Counted from the first letter of the stretch, positions 7,086 to 14,255 are shown. The stretch: DNA of 15,020 nt from an uncultured Chloroflexaceae bacterium (GCA_937141995.1 CAKZQX010000649.1:1-15020), one strand, 5' to 3'. The notes: generated from the sequence alone by a model not told the origin. Made by a program: numbers and translations.

Positions 7086-7454
7086 ATGCCTGTAATGATA
7101 CCGCTCACATCGGCTGAGCATGGTGGACATGCCACATGTGGCTCTTCCACGCATGGCGAGTGTGGCGTTAACTGCGAATGTGGCTGTCCCTACACCGGGA
7201 TGGAGGAGAAAGGACGCGTCGAACTGATTGCTGAGGTGGAACAGCGCTACCCCGAGGAGTGGCTGGCATTTGTCATACCGCCGGACGAGGACGAATTTGC
7301 TCCAGAACGGGGGATGCTGGTGGTACATAGCACCGATGATGCGGAAGTCTGGGAGGCAGTTAACCGTATTACCTACAACCAGATCGTGCATGTCTACTTC
7401 AATGGGACGCTGGAGCACTACCTGAAGTGGACCGAAACGACTTCAATTTCATAA
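7086..7454 (+). CDS. Small protein with Cys-rich N-terminus, unknown function
   Basis: A 122-aa protein that I do not recognise with certainty. The start at ATG 7086 is chosen because AAGGA lies 7 nt upstream. The N-terminus holds five cysteines (18, 26, 30, 32, 34) and three histidines (12, 15, 23), arranged CxxxCxCxC at the end, which suggests metal binding. Residues about 45-105 (RYPEEWLAFVIPP, then GMLVVHSTDDAEVWEAVNRI) look like the short DUF5678-type fold, but this is a weak resemblance. No signal peptide or membrane helix is seen. A CRP-type site lies upstream. Downstream, a 7-bp hairpin (7457-7463 with 7477-7483) lacks a T-run. Confidence 0.75.
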   Translation: MPVMIPLTSAEHGGHATCGSSTHGECGVNCECGCPYTGMEEKGRVELIAEVEQRYPEEWLAFVIPPDEDEFAPERGMLVVHSTDDAEVWEAVNRITYNQIVHVYFNGTLEHYLKWTETTSIS

Positions 7455-7612
7455 GCGGCGGTACCTTCCGCATATATACCGCCGGTCACAGCACTGGAAC
7501 CGCGGAAATACCTGAAACCCGGCGCGCAGGGCCAACCGGAGGCATTCCAGGAACCACCCTGAATGTAACCCCACGCCGGGTTAATCGAGTAATAATACAC
7601 GTACGCGAGCAT
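7418..7612 (-). pseudogene. Possible remnant of a formylglycine-generating-enzyme-type (SUMF1-like) C-terminus
   Basis: Read on the minus strand, about 7500-7565 encodes GYIQGGSWNASGWPCAPGFR followed by YFRGSS. FGE/sulfatase-modifying-factor proteins typically carry a GGSWxNxxxxxRxAxR motif near the C-terminus, and the Trp-Asn and Phe-Arg-Tyr spacing here resembles it. The open stretch is only 64 codons with no ribosome-binding site and no other domain part, and it overlaps the end of the gene at 7086. It is at best a decayed fragment, and chance is possible. Confidence 0.25.
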
Positions 7613-7631
7613 CTACAACGTTGTTGTCGAG

Positions 7632-7895
7632 CTACCAGTTGTAGTAACGGCCAGGATAACCCCGCGCAGACATGCGCGAGGTGTCCTGTTCTTCATCATC
7701 ACTATATATTTGCGTATACACATCCGGGTAGAGTTGCCGGGTACACTCAGGACAGATGGTATGCGTAAAACTGGCTTCCAGTGAACTGCGGATACCATCG
7801 TCAATCACATGCCAATGACCGGCATGATCACACACGCGCTTGCATGATGCACATGCCGGCAAGAGTTCGCTGGATGTACGAATCTGGTAGCTCAT
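7632..7895 (-). CDS. Small zinc-motif protein related to the C-terminal CxxC module of signalling proteins
   Basis: An 87-aa protein. Residues about 11-62 read LLPACASCKRVCDHAGHW, then a helix region ending FTHTICPECTRQLYPDV. This matches the LPICASCKKIRDD...FSHGICPECxxKLYP module often found after PAS, GGDEF or receiver domains of bacterial signalling proteins. Two CxxC pairs suggest one bound zinc. Here the module stands alone, with a short acidic tail (DDEEQD), so it could be an adaptor; its role is unknown. The start at ATG 7895 is chosen because the module begins soon after and AAGGG lies about 10 nt upstream. A GTG/ATG further upstream (7952) would add 19 residues with no domain features. 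Confidence 0.75.
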   Translation of the reverse strand: MSYQIRTSSELLPACASCKRVCDHAGHWHVIDDGIRSSLEASFTHTICPECTRQLYPDVYTQIYSDDEEQDTSRMSARGYPGRYYNW

Positions 7896-8435
7896 GTAAA
7901 GGAACCCTTTCTGTCTCTCCCATATAATCATAAATTTCTTTGTTGCTACCAATCACTATACCGGGACAATGTTATAAAGTGTAGTGTGACTGACCGGGTT
8001 AAGGTGACAAATTGCTCAGGTTGTGGTCGGTCCATCCCGTCATCGATGGGACGATTATGGGACGAGGATTGTTCCCGGAAGAGAGGTTGCACCGCTTGTT
8101 CTGCGTATCAAACCGATGAAGGCCGTTGCTATAACGCCCGTGCCTCCCCCGCTACAACGACGCGCAGGCACAACCGGGCCCGACTGCCTGTAGAGATAGG
8201 CATCCCAAAATAGTTTAATTTTCGTTATTATTGTGCGATTATAGCAAATCAGGAAAATTTTTTCAGTAGCATATGTTACACAGACGATGACATAGAGAGG
8301 ACACAGCACCAGGAAACACAGAACAAAGCGCGCCTGTTGCGTGACTATCAAACCCTGTCTTTGTTCTGTGTCTTATGTTTATCTGCTCTCTCCATTCTCT
8401 CCATAGCCGATCTGGAAAGCGCATTTGTCATGTAA
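7896..8435. other. Long non-coding gap between the zinc-motif gene and element E7
   Basis: About 540 bp with no convincing gene. A 75-codon GTG frame (7986-8213, +) has a few cysteines but no ribosome-binding site. From about 8214 to 8275 the DNA is clearly AT-rich compared with its surroundings. A 13-bp inverted repeat, ACACAGAACAAAG (8316-8328) with its complement (8359-8371), encloses a 30-nt loop; no T-run follows. Otherwise I see nothing. Confidence 0.5.
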
Positions 8436-8632
8436 CAGGCGTTACGCGGTCACTGACCCGACAGGAGATTCCGCCGCCGGCAGGGCGGAAGATTCTCTTC
8501 TTTTTCACGAACATGTTGCACAAAGTGCAACATGTTCGTGAAAAAGACCCATAACATACCATGCTGCCGCAGGCGAAGCCGGCGTTTATATCGGTCAACA
8601 GACCAAAATACGGCTGCACCGCGTAACTCCTG
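8436..8632. repeat. Palindromic interspersed element E7
   Basis: A full 197-bp copy in A-hairpin-B orientation and a good reference copy. The ends are CAGGCGTTACGCGGT and ACCGCGTAACTCCTG. It is flanked by an exact 8-bp direct repeat, TCATGTAA (8428-8435 and 8633-8640), the same octamer as around E3. The central hairpin is a perfect 23-bp stem (8499-8521 with 8525-8547), loop AAA, inner arm CATGTTGCAC. Module A forms its own TTCCGCC/GGCGGAA hairpin. It lies about 115 bp upstream of the TPR gene. Confidence 0.92.
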
Positions 8633-8748
8633 TCATGTAACGGTTAGAATCGTACCCCCATGTCTGGCCTGATAAATGGTATTATTGCCATATTCTACCT
8701 GATACAGCGATAAACAATCACCAGCATATGCCATTAATGGAGCGACTT

Positions 8749-9840
8749 ATGCACAGCATACCTGCCGACTCGTCGCTGCCTCCGGTTCCACAGAGTGGTC
8801 GCCTGGCTACCCCGGCTCCTAACATTGAGCCGCGTAATCTCTGGCAGCAACTCCTGGCAACATTTAATGAGGTTGGTAATGCGATCGATCCCTTTGCCAA
8901 CGATATGCTATCGGAAGTCCGGGCACTCGGTCGTCTTGCCCGCCGGCGCCACCCGCAACGGGCAAACAACTATTTTGCCCTGGGCGATCTCTGCGCGCGC
9001 CTGGCGTTCGACGGCACGCACCTGAACCAGACCTACGTTGAGAAAGCGATCCTGGCCTACCAACGCGCAGGCGAGAGTTCGTCAGGAGATGCGGATGTGG
9101 CCCGCCGCATGATTTTCACCTTTGCCGTATGGGTTGCCGGCACCGCCCGTATCCTGAACGCGTATATCGACTTGGAAGCCGGTCTCTTTGCCTGTCGGCG
9201 TGCCCTACAGTTTGAGACCGATCCAGACGGCAGTGCGACCGCGACACAACTTAATGATTTGATCGTGCGCACGGAAACCCAGATAGCGCATATGCTGAAT
9301 AAGCAGGGATTGACACCTGACGAAAGTGCCACGCTCTCACGCGAGCGCCGCAGTCAGAAAATCACCGACGAAGGGCAGATGCTCTTGCGCCGGCAATGCA
9401 TCGACGAGGCGTTGAATGCATTCGCGCGTGCCATCGAAACGGATAATCAGAATAGCACCGCCTGGCTCTGGCAAGCCCTGGCATTGACCGATGTAGCACG
9501 TTTCGATGAGGCGCTTGCCAGTTATGACCGGGCGCTTGCACTCAATCCTGATAACTATGGCGCACAAAATAGCAAAGGTGCGCTGCTGCTGGAACTCGGG
9601 CAGATCGAAGCGGCCCTGCACTGCTTTGAGCAGGCGCTCACCATGCCGGCACCACCCGCCCTGGTCAAAGCAGCTTTTTTGCTCAACCAGGGTAAGGCGC
9701 TCTACATGCTTGGGCGCTACCACGAGGCGCGAGCAGCACTGCAACAGTCCGACGAATTGGCTCCCAATCAGGAGAGCGCGGCCGGTGTGCTGGCCTGCAA
9801 CGAGATGCTGAGCGCAACGAATACCGAAGACACCTGCTGA
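8749..9840 (+). CDS. TPR-repeat protein
   Basis: A 363-aa cytoplasmic protein, with no signal peptide or membrane helix seen. Numbered from the 8728 ATG, residues about 227-340 hold at least three tetratricopeptide repeats: GQMLLRRQCIDEALNAFARA, then AWLWQALALTDVARFDEALA, then NYGAQNSKGALLLELGQIEA and a last one near ALYMLGRYHEARAALQ. A further TPR-like stretch lies near 80-115 (NNYFALGDLCARL). TPRs make protein-binding scaffolds; the partner is unknown. The N-terminus is Pro-rich and probably disordered. I chose ATG 8749 because GGAG lies 6 nt upstream; ATG 8728 would add seven residues with no site. No neighbour shares an operon with it. A GCGGCAGC/GCTGCCGC hairpin follows the stop (9867-9885) without a T-run. 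Confidence 0.88.
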   Translation: MHSIPADSSLPPVPQSGRLATPAPNIEPRNLWQQLLATFNEVGNAIDPFANDMLSEVRALGRLARRRHPQRANNYFALGDLCARLAFDGTHLNQTYVEKAILAYQRAGESSSGDADVARRMIFTFAVWVAGTARILNAYIDLEAGLFACRRALQFETDPDGSATATQLNDLIVRTETQIAHMLNKQGLTPDESATLSRERRSQKITDEGQMLLRRQCIDEALNAFARAIETDNQNSTAWLWQALALTDVARFDEALASYDRALALNPDNYGAQNSKGALLLELGQIEAALHCFEQALTMPAPPALVKAAFLLNQGKALYMLGRYHEARAALQQSDELAPNQESAAGVLACNEMLSATNTEDTC

Positions 9841-9865
9841 ACTTTGCACCATCTCGGATATGGCG

Positions 9866-9967
9866 TGCGGCAGCATGGCTGCCGCCGCCGGCTTCTGTCC
9901 GTCTGGATGACAGCGTACTGCCGCAAGTACTACCTCAGGATCAGACTAAAGTCTTATTCACGAAAAT
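9866..9967. repeat. Probable decayed relic of the palindromic element
   Basis: TGCGGCAGCATGG (9866-9878) is identical to 14329-14341 in E10. TCTTATTCACGAAAAT (9952-9967) resembles the left hairpin arm of E6 (TCTTGTTCACGAAAAA). The order fits an inverted copy, but the ends, the loop and the second hairpin arm are not recognisable. A 13-bp direct repeat, ATAGTTGCCCATG (9966 and 9981, 15-bp period), overlaps the right edge. The relic call is tentative. Confidence 0.35.
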
Positions 9968-10099
9968 AGTTGCCCATGATATAGTTGCCCATGGTACAAG
10001 TATTTGTGCCGACGCTGAACAATGCCACTCAGCGATACAGATATTCTAGGATACCAGGTGCGCTGCATCAGGTATTCAAACAATCAGGGAGGTACAGGA

Positions 10100-10318
10100 A
10101 TGTATAAGAATAACACGCTGGAGAACTACTGGTGTGCAACGGTTCGCGGATATCCGATTGTGGTCGAGGAACACCTGAGTGATCTGACATACATTGTTGA
10201 GTTCTACGATGGGCGGGAACTGGGTAACGAGCGCTGTGTCACCTTCTTGCCCGATCCCGATGAACTGCTCACGGTTGATCTGCTTCAGCAAAAGCGGATG
10301 GCCGCAGCAGTCCAGTAA
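10100..10318 (+). CDS. Small hypothetical protein (72 aa)
   Basis: A 72-aa protein that I do not recognise. The start is well supported: GGGAGG lies 7 nt before ATG 10100. The sequence is compact and soluble in character, with beta-rich stretches (ATVRGYPIVVEE, LTYIVEFYDG) and a helical end (DELLTVDLLQQKRMAAAVQ). It has two cysteines, no membrane helix and no signal peptide. It stands alone, after a 259-bp gap and before its own terminator, so it is likely transcribed by itself. Confidence 0.7.
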   Translation: MYKNNTLENYWCATVRGYPIVVEEHLSDLTYIVEFYDGRELGNERCVTFLPDPDELLTVDLLQQKRMAAAVQ

Positions 10319-10361
10319 GCCAACCGGCAACTTCATCCATAACGCATAGACCGCTTTTGCA

Positions 10362-10398
10362 CCGACAGCCGCTCACTGAGCGACTGTCGGTTGTTGAT
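10362..10398 (+). terminator. Intrinsic terminator after the 72-aa gene
   Basis: CCGACAG (10362-10368) pairs with CTGTCGG (10384-10390). After one mismatch the stem continues with CGCT/AGCG. TTGTTGATT follows on the plus strand. It lies between the 72-aa gene and the convergent yitT-like gene. The T-run is modest, and the minus strand lacks one. Confidence 0.7.
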
Positions 10399-10410
10399 TC
10401 GGCAGAAATA

Positions 10411-11331
10411 TCAGCGGCGTAACGATGCCTTGCTTGCCCCCATTGCCTGCTGCGCAGTACCAATGACGATAAAAGCGTGAGGGTCAATCGAGTCGACAAG
10501 CTGCTTTACCTCGCCAACCTGCGAACGATAGATCGTACACATCAGCATAAAATGCGTGTTCCCGGTATACCCGCCGGTAATCGGCCACTGGCTGACACCC
10601 CGGTGCATATTGGTCATCAAGGCCTGGGTCAACTCCAACGGCTGATCCGTAATAATCGTTGCGGTACGCACAGCGCTCGGTCCTTCGAGGGTAAAGTCAC
10701 TGGCTAACCCCCCAAGAAAGAGCGTCAACATCGCGTGCAGCGCTAACTCCCACCCAAAGACAATCCCGGCGGCGACGATAATCGTGGTATCCGTGTAGAG
10801 AAAGATCTGGCTAAGCGGAAACCCGGTATGACGCTGGATAATCCGTCCAACCACGGCAGTACCACCCATAGTACCACTGGCGCGATACACCATTCCATTC
10901 CCAATCCCACCAATCATACCTGCGTAGATGGCACTCAACAACATATCATCGGTAATCGGAAACTCTTCCAGGACTGTAGGCAGATAGAAGGTAAAGAGAT
11001 CAGCAGTAACTGAGAAGACGACGACGGCCAGCAATGTCGAAAGCAGGAAGCGCCAGCGGCCCAGGTAGACAAATCCAATGATCAGCAACGGAAGATTCAT
11101 GATGAAGTAGAGCGTTCCGATAGGAAAGCCGGTAAAATAGTTAATGATAATACCGATACCCATAAGTCCACCGGCAGCAATGTTGAAAGGCACCTGGAAG
11201 AGACTATAGCCCAGTGCAGCAATTGTTGCCCCCAGGGTAATCGTGAATGTCCAGGCAGTAACACGCCAGAGGCTGCCAAAACTAAGATATTTCTGCAAAT
11301 GTGACCAGAACAATTGACGTTGTGCATGCAT
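10411..11331 (-). CDS. YitT-family membrane protein (DUF161/DUF2179)
   Basis: A 306-aa integral membrane protein of unknown transport role. Five or six hydrophobic segments lie between about 23 and 215, including FTITLGATIAALGYSLF, GTLYFIMNLPLLIIGFVYLG, FLLSTLLAVVVFSVTADLFT and IFLYTDTTIIVAAGIVFGWE. Glycine-rich signatures of the family are present: PFNIAAGGLMGIGIIIN, and GNGMVYRASGTMGGTAVVGR. A soluble C-terminal domain (about 220-300: RTATIITDQPLELTQALM, then HFMLMCTIYRSQVGEVKQL and DPHAFIVIG) matches DUF2179. Length and order fit the YitT family. AGGGAGG lies 5-6 nt before ATG 11331. A terminator-like hairpin lies in the leader, so attenuation is possible. Confidence 0.92.
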   Translation of the reverse strand: MHAQRQLFWSHLQKYLSFGSLWRVTAWTFTITLGATIAALGYSLFQVPFNIAAGGLMGIGIIINYFTGFPIGTLYFIMNLPLLIIGFVYLGRWRFLLSTLLAVVVFSVTADLFTFYLPTVLEEFPITDDMLLSAIYAGMIGGIGNGMVYRASGTMGGTAVVGRIIQRHTGFPLSQIFLYTDTTIIVAAGIVFGWELALHAMLTLFLGGLASDFTLEGPSAVRTATIITDQPLELTQALMTNMHRGVSQWPITGGYTGNTHFMLMCTIYRSQVGEVKQLVDSIDPHAFIVIGTAQQAMGASKASLRR

Positions 11332-11378
11332 ACGAACCTCCCTCGTGAACGAGTGAAAGATGAGTTGAGAACCGCAGC

Positions 11379-11413
11379 AAAGAAAAACCGCTTTCCCGAA
11401 TTCAGGAAAACGG
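11379..11413 (-). terminator. Terminator-like hairpin in the yitT-like leader
   Basis: On the minus strand, CCGTTTTCC pairs with GGAAAGCGG (9 bp, one G-U) around an 8-nt loop, followed by TTTTTCTTTG. It lies about 48 bp upstream of the start codon. It could end transcripts coming from the kinase-HD unit, or act as an attenuator in the gene's own leader. A weak TGATAC-N17-TATACG pair lies upstream of the hairpin, which would fit the second reading. Confidence 0.5.
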
Positions 11414-11559
11414 CAAGGGCGTATAGAATAGTAACAGCCTGCGTATCATCGGTGTTCAAGGGGTCATACCCGGCCAGGCCGGCGGCCCGATGATCTTACC
11501 TGTGAAGGATACTCGATCTTGGGCAACTTCGGCAGGATTCTCATTATCCTTTAATGTAA

Positions 11560-11682
11560 CAGGCGTTACGCGGTCCCCGACCCGGAAGATAGTTCCGCCG
11601 TCGGCAGGGCGAAAAACCCCAAGACGAATCCGGCTCCCATCGGGTCAAATGTCCGGTTTGGATCTCAACCGCGTACGTCCTG
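11560..11682. repeat. Palindromic element E8, deletion derivative without central hairpin
   Basis: A 123-bp copy with ends CAGGCGTTACGCGGT and ACCGCGTACGTCCTG. It is flanked by an exact 8-bp direct repeat, TAATGTAA (11552-11559 and 11683-11690). Module A is present (TTCCGCCGTCGGCAGGGCG). The hairpin and most of module B are absent, and the right arm resumes at the GACGAATCCGGCT segment seen in full copies. It is placed head-to-tail with E9. Confidence 0.85.
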
Positions 11683-11690
11683 TAATGTAA

Positions 11691-11833
11691 CAGGACGTAC
11701 GCGATCACTGACCCGAAAGATAGTTCCGCCGCCGGCAGGGTAGAAGAAACCAGCTTTTTTTCACAAACCATTTGCACTGTGTACAAATGGTTTGTAAAAA
11801 AAGATCAAATGGACCATACTGCCGCAGTAGAAG
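11691..11833. repeat. Palindromic element E9, right end missing
   Basis: Left end CAGGACGTACGCGAT, module A (TTCCGCCGCCGGCAGGGT), a central hairpin (about 11755-11777 with 11781-11803, loop TGT) and the first part of module B (ACCATACTGCCGCAG). It then stops next to the 3' end of the HD gene; the final 60 or so bp and the inverted end are missing. The hairpin carries two defects: a C-A mismatch near the loop and a missing G in the outer arm. This is the only central hairpin in the window with flawed pairing inside the stem. Confidence 0.8.
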
Positions 11834-11837
11834 AACC

Positions 11838-12452
11838 TCAGCCTGTCTGCCCGGTATCCGGAGGCGGTGCCAGGTAGCCCCGCCCCATCGCATCGTTGAT
11901 CAGCGTCCGGGCCAACTCGCTGAGCGCAACCGACCCGGGCGCGATGTCGTCGCATAACAACAACACCCGGTCGCCCGTAATTCGGCGTTCGTGCCAGGAC
12001 TGGCCCTGCGTGTGGTAGTTATGCAACAGGGGTATTAACCGATCCAGGGCGGTGGCAAACCTGGCTTCGGCGCTCTGTTTGGTTTCAAACTCTTCCCAGA
12101 GTTCGCGCAATTCCTGGGCCTGGTCTGTCGGTAGCATCCCAAAGAGCCGATCCGCTGCCATCTGTTCGCGTTGCGGTTTACTCTGGGCAGCCGTTTTATC
12201 GAAGTAATCCACATCCCCGGCATCGATTTCGACAATGTCGTGGATCACGACCATCTTCAGCACGCGGAACAGATCAACTGGCTCATTCGCATGCTCTGCC
12301 AGCAGCATTGCCAGCATTGCCAGATGCCAGCTATGCTCGGCCGAGTTTTCCCGGCGCGTAGCATCCATAAGATAGGACTGCCGGATGATCTGCTTGAGCT
12401 TATCGATCTCGATGATAAATTGTATCTGCTGCGTAAGCCGATCGCCTTTCAC
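11838..12452 (-). CDS. HD-domain phosphohydrolase (YfbR/HDDC2-like)
   Basis: A 204-aa metal-dependent phosphohydrolase, probably a 5'-nucleotidase acting on deoxynucleoside monophosphates. The HD residues are His40 (in RRENSAEHSWHLA), His71-Asp72 (in VIHDIVEIDAGD) and Asp137 (ALDRL). The RxENSAEHSW motif and IHDIVEID are hallmarks of the YfbR/HDDC2 group (family HD_3). The start is taken as GTG 12452 with GAGGGG about 6 nt upstream; a TTG at 12473 is possible. It is the second gene after the kinase, with a 55-bp gap, so the two are probably co-transcribed. The stop lies a few bases from the truncated edge of E9, so the C-terminus (PPPDTGQTG) may have been reshaped by that insertion or deletion. 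Confidence 0.88.
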   Translation of the reverse strand: MKGDRLTQQIQFIIEIDKLKQIIRQSYLMDATRRENSAEHSWHLAMLAMLLAEHANEPVDLFRVLKMVVIHDIVEIDAGDVDYFDKTAAQSKPQREQMAADRLFGMLPTDQAQELRELWEEFETKQSAEARFATALDRLIPLLHNYHTQGQSWHERRITGDRVLLLCDDIAPGSVALSELARTLINDAMGRGYLAPPPDTGQTG

Positions 12453-12507
12453 CCATTTCCCCTCTTCTTTCAAAATGGTAACGGTTCACACACAACATTC
12501 GCGGAAA

Positions 12508-14076
12508 CTATGGTCCCTGAGGCAGTTGCACAAAGCCCTGCATCGTCGCCTGATACTGGACTGCGCCGTTTTCCTGCCCGATCTCCCGGGGCGGATCGCC
12601 GACATAGGTCAGTCCCACATTCTGGTTGATCACCGCGCCGGGATGATTCTGCGCTAAACGCGCTTCATAGGCTTGCTCAAATGCCGCGCGGATGGTAGCA
12701 TCATCCGCGTCGGCGGGGACGGTTACGGTCAGATCCTGGCTGAATACGCCTTGCGACCCCAGTTCAACCGGCGGTGTATCCGATCCGCCAAACGGCAGAT
12801 CGGGCAGATACTGACTGATCCCGCCGAGGGACAACATCAAGACGACTAGCGCAACGCCAACCAGTGCCAGGACTGCCCAGAGAATGCATCCACCGAGCCA
12901 GTTGCGGCGCTGTCGCCGCGCTGCTGAGGGAGCCGGCGGAACCGGCGGAACCGGCACCGGCTGCATCCGGGGAGCAGTCGCCGCTGGTTCCGCCGGCGGG
13001 TCCGGTGCTACTGGCAAAGGCACTGCCGGCACCAGCGGATTGGCCCGTTGGGGTGTGCCACTGCTACTTCCCGCCGTTTGCACAGCGCTGCTCCCGCTGA
13101 CTGCCGGCGCAGATGCCGGTGCCTGCGCACGCGCAGCGCCGGGCAGCGCAAGTGTGCCGCCGGACGCAACCCGTACATGGGCCGGCGCTCCGGGGAGCGG
13201 TCGCAGCATCGCGCGAAACTCCGACACCGAGCCAAAGCGCTCATCGGGACGCATTTTCAGCGCCTGCTCCAGGGCATCACTGGTACGGCGCGAGACCTGC
13301 ACATTGACATTGCGCGCGGATTGGAAGGAGAAGGGCGGATGATCGGTAGGATCGCGTCCGGTCAGAGCATGGTGCAGTGTAGCCCCCAGCGCATAGATAT
13401 CGGAGGCCGGTGTAGCGCGTCCCTGGTACTGCTCCGGCGGCGCATAGCCGGGTGTACCAATCTGCGTACCGCCCTTTTCCGACGGCTTGAGGATCTTGGC
13501 GATGCCAAAGTCCACCAGTTTGACCTTGCCGTCCGCCGCATCGATCATGACATTGGAGGGCTTCATGTCACGGTCGACCATGCCGTTTGTGTGCAGGTAA
13601 TTCAGCACATCGCAAATCTGGTCGGCCCACTCCAACACCTGCGCTTCCGGCAGGGCTCCCTGGCGCTCGATAATCTCCTCCAGGTCTTCGCCCCGGACAA
13701 AATCCATCGTCAGGTAGTGCCGTCCTTCATCGGTAAAATGGCTGTAGACGCACGGGATACGCGGGTGAGATAGCTTTTGCAGCAGGTTCGCTTCGGCATT
13801 AAAGCGGTTAATCGCCTCCTGCCGCTCGTCCGGATCGAGAAAGTAGTCCAGCATCTCCTTAATGGCGTAGACGCGCTCATCCTGGTCAACCCCCTCGTAA
13901 ACGGCGCCCTGCCCACCCCGCTTGATAATCCGCGTAATGCGATAGCGCCGATCATCGCTGGGCATATAGTTGTTGAGAATCGTATCGTGACGACAGTAAG
14001 GACAGAACTTGGCCCTGGGCGGAATTTCACGATAGCACTCGGGATTGGGACAGATAATATGGGTGATTTCGGCCAT
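12508..14076 (-). CDS. Zinc-ribbon Ser/Thr protein kinase with one membrane helix
   Basis: A 522-aa membrane-anchored kinase. An N-terminal zinc ribbon uses Cys9, Cys14, Cys25 and Cys28. The kinase domain (about 46-295) has a Gly-loop KRGGQGAVYEG (52-62), in which the first glycine is Lys52, then Lys73, Glu95, the catalytic loop VDRDMKPSN (167-175), DFG (189-191) and GTPGYAPPEQYQG (207-219). The usual HRD histidine is Asp168, while Arg169, Asp170, Lys172 and Asn175 are kept, so activity is still plausible. A long Pro/Ala-rich linker (about 295-390) leads to a helix (393-418: WLGGCILWAVLALVGVALVV) and a 100-aa outer domain. This is the typical layout of Hanks-type bacterial sensor kinases. ATG 14076 has GGAGG about 13 nt upstream. 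The HD gene follows. Confidence 0.95.
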   Translation of the reverse strand: MAEITHIICPNPECYREIPPRAKFCPYCRHDTILNNYMPSDDRRYRITRIIKRGGQGAVYEGVDQDERVYAIKEMLDYFLDPDERQEAINRFNAEANLLQKLSHPRIPCVYSHFTDEGRHYLTMDFVRGEDLEEIIERQGALPEAQVLEWADQICDVLNYLHTNGMVDRDMKPSNVMIDAADGKVKLVDFGIAKILKPSEKGGTQIGTPGYAPPEQYQGRATPASDIYALGATLHHALTGRDPTDHPPFSFQSARNVNVQVSRRTSDALEQALKMRPDERFGSVSEFRAMLRPLPGAPAHVRVASGGTLALPGAARAQAPASAPAVSGSSAVQTAGSSSGTPQRANPLVPAVPLPVAPDPPAEPAATAPRMQPVPVPPVPPAPSAARRQRRNWLGGCILWAVLALVGVALVVLMLSLGGISQYLPDLPFGGSDTPPVELGSQGVFSQDLTVTVPADADDATIRAAFEQAYEARLAQNHPGAVINQNVGLTYVGDPPREIGQENGAVQYQATMQGFVQLPQGP

Positions 14077-14194
14077 AAATTGCTCTCACCCTCCGAATCA
14101 GTGGGTAGTACTGTTACACTTGCCATGCATACACATGCCTGGAAGAAGCTCCACGGATGTAGGCCACCTGGAATCATGGAGTAAACTGCGCTTC

Positions 14195-14200
14195 ATTATA
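14195..14200 (-). promoter_or_regulatory. Possible -10 box for the kinase-HD unit
   Basis: TATAAT occurs on the minus strand, about 120 bp upstream of the kinase start. No good -35 hexamer lies at the expected distance (about 17 bp). The leader between the two is otherwise featureless. Confidence 0.25.
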
Positions 14201-14255
14201 ATCTACGTTGGCCCGGTGTGGGAGGTTTCAGTGTGATCGGAGTCAGGGCTTTACA

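Noticed and set aside
5993..7150. A 385-codon open frame on the minus strand, antisense to serS
   Set aside because: It lies almost wholly opposite serS, has no domain or ribosome-binding site, and arises from the codon bias of serS.
7986..8213. A 75-codon GTG frame with several cysteines
   Set aside because: No ribosome-binding site, Arg/Thr-rich tail without a fold, and it lies in a long featureless gap. Not ruled out, but not supported.
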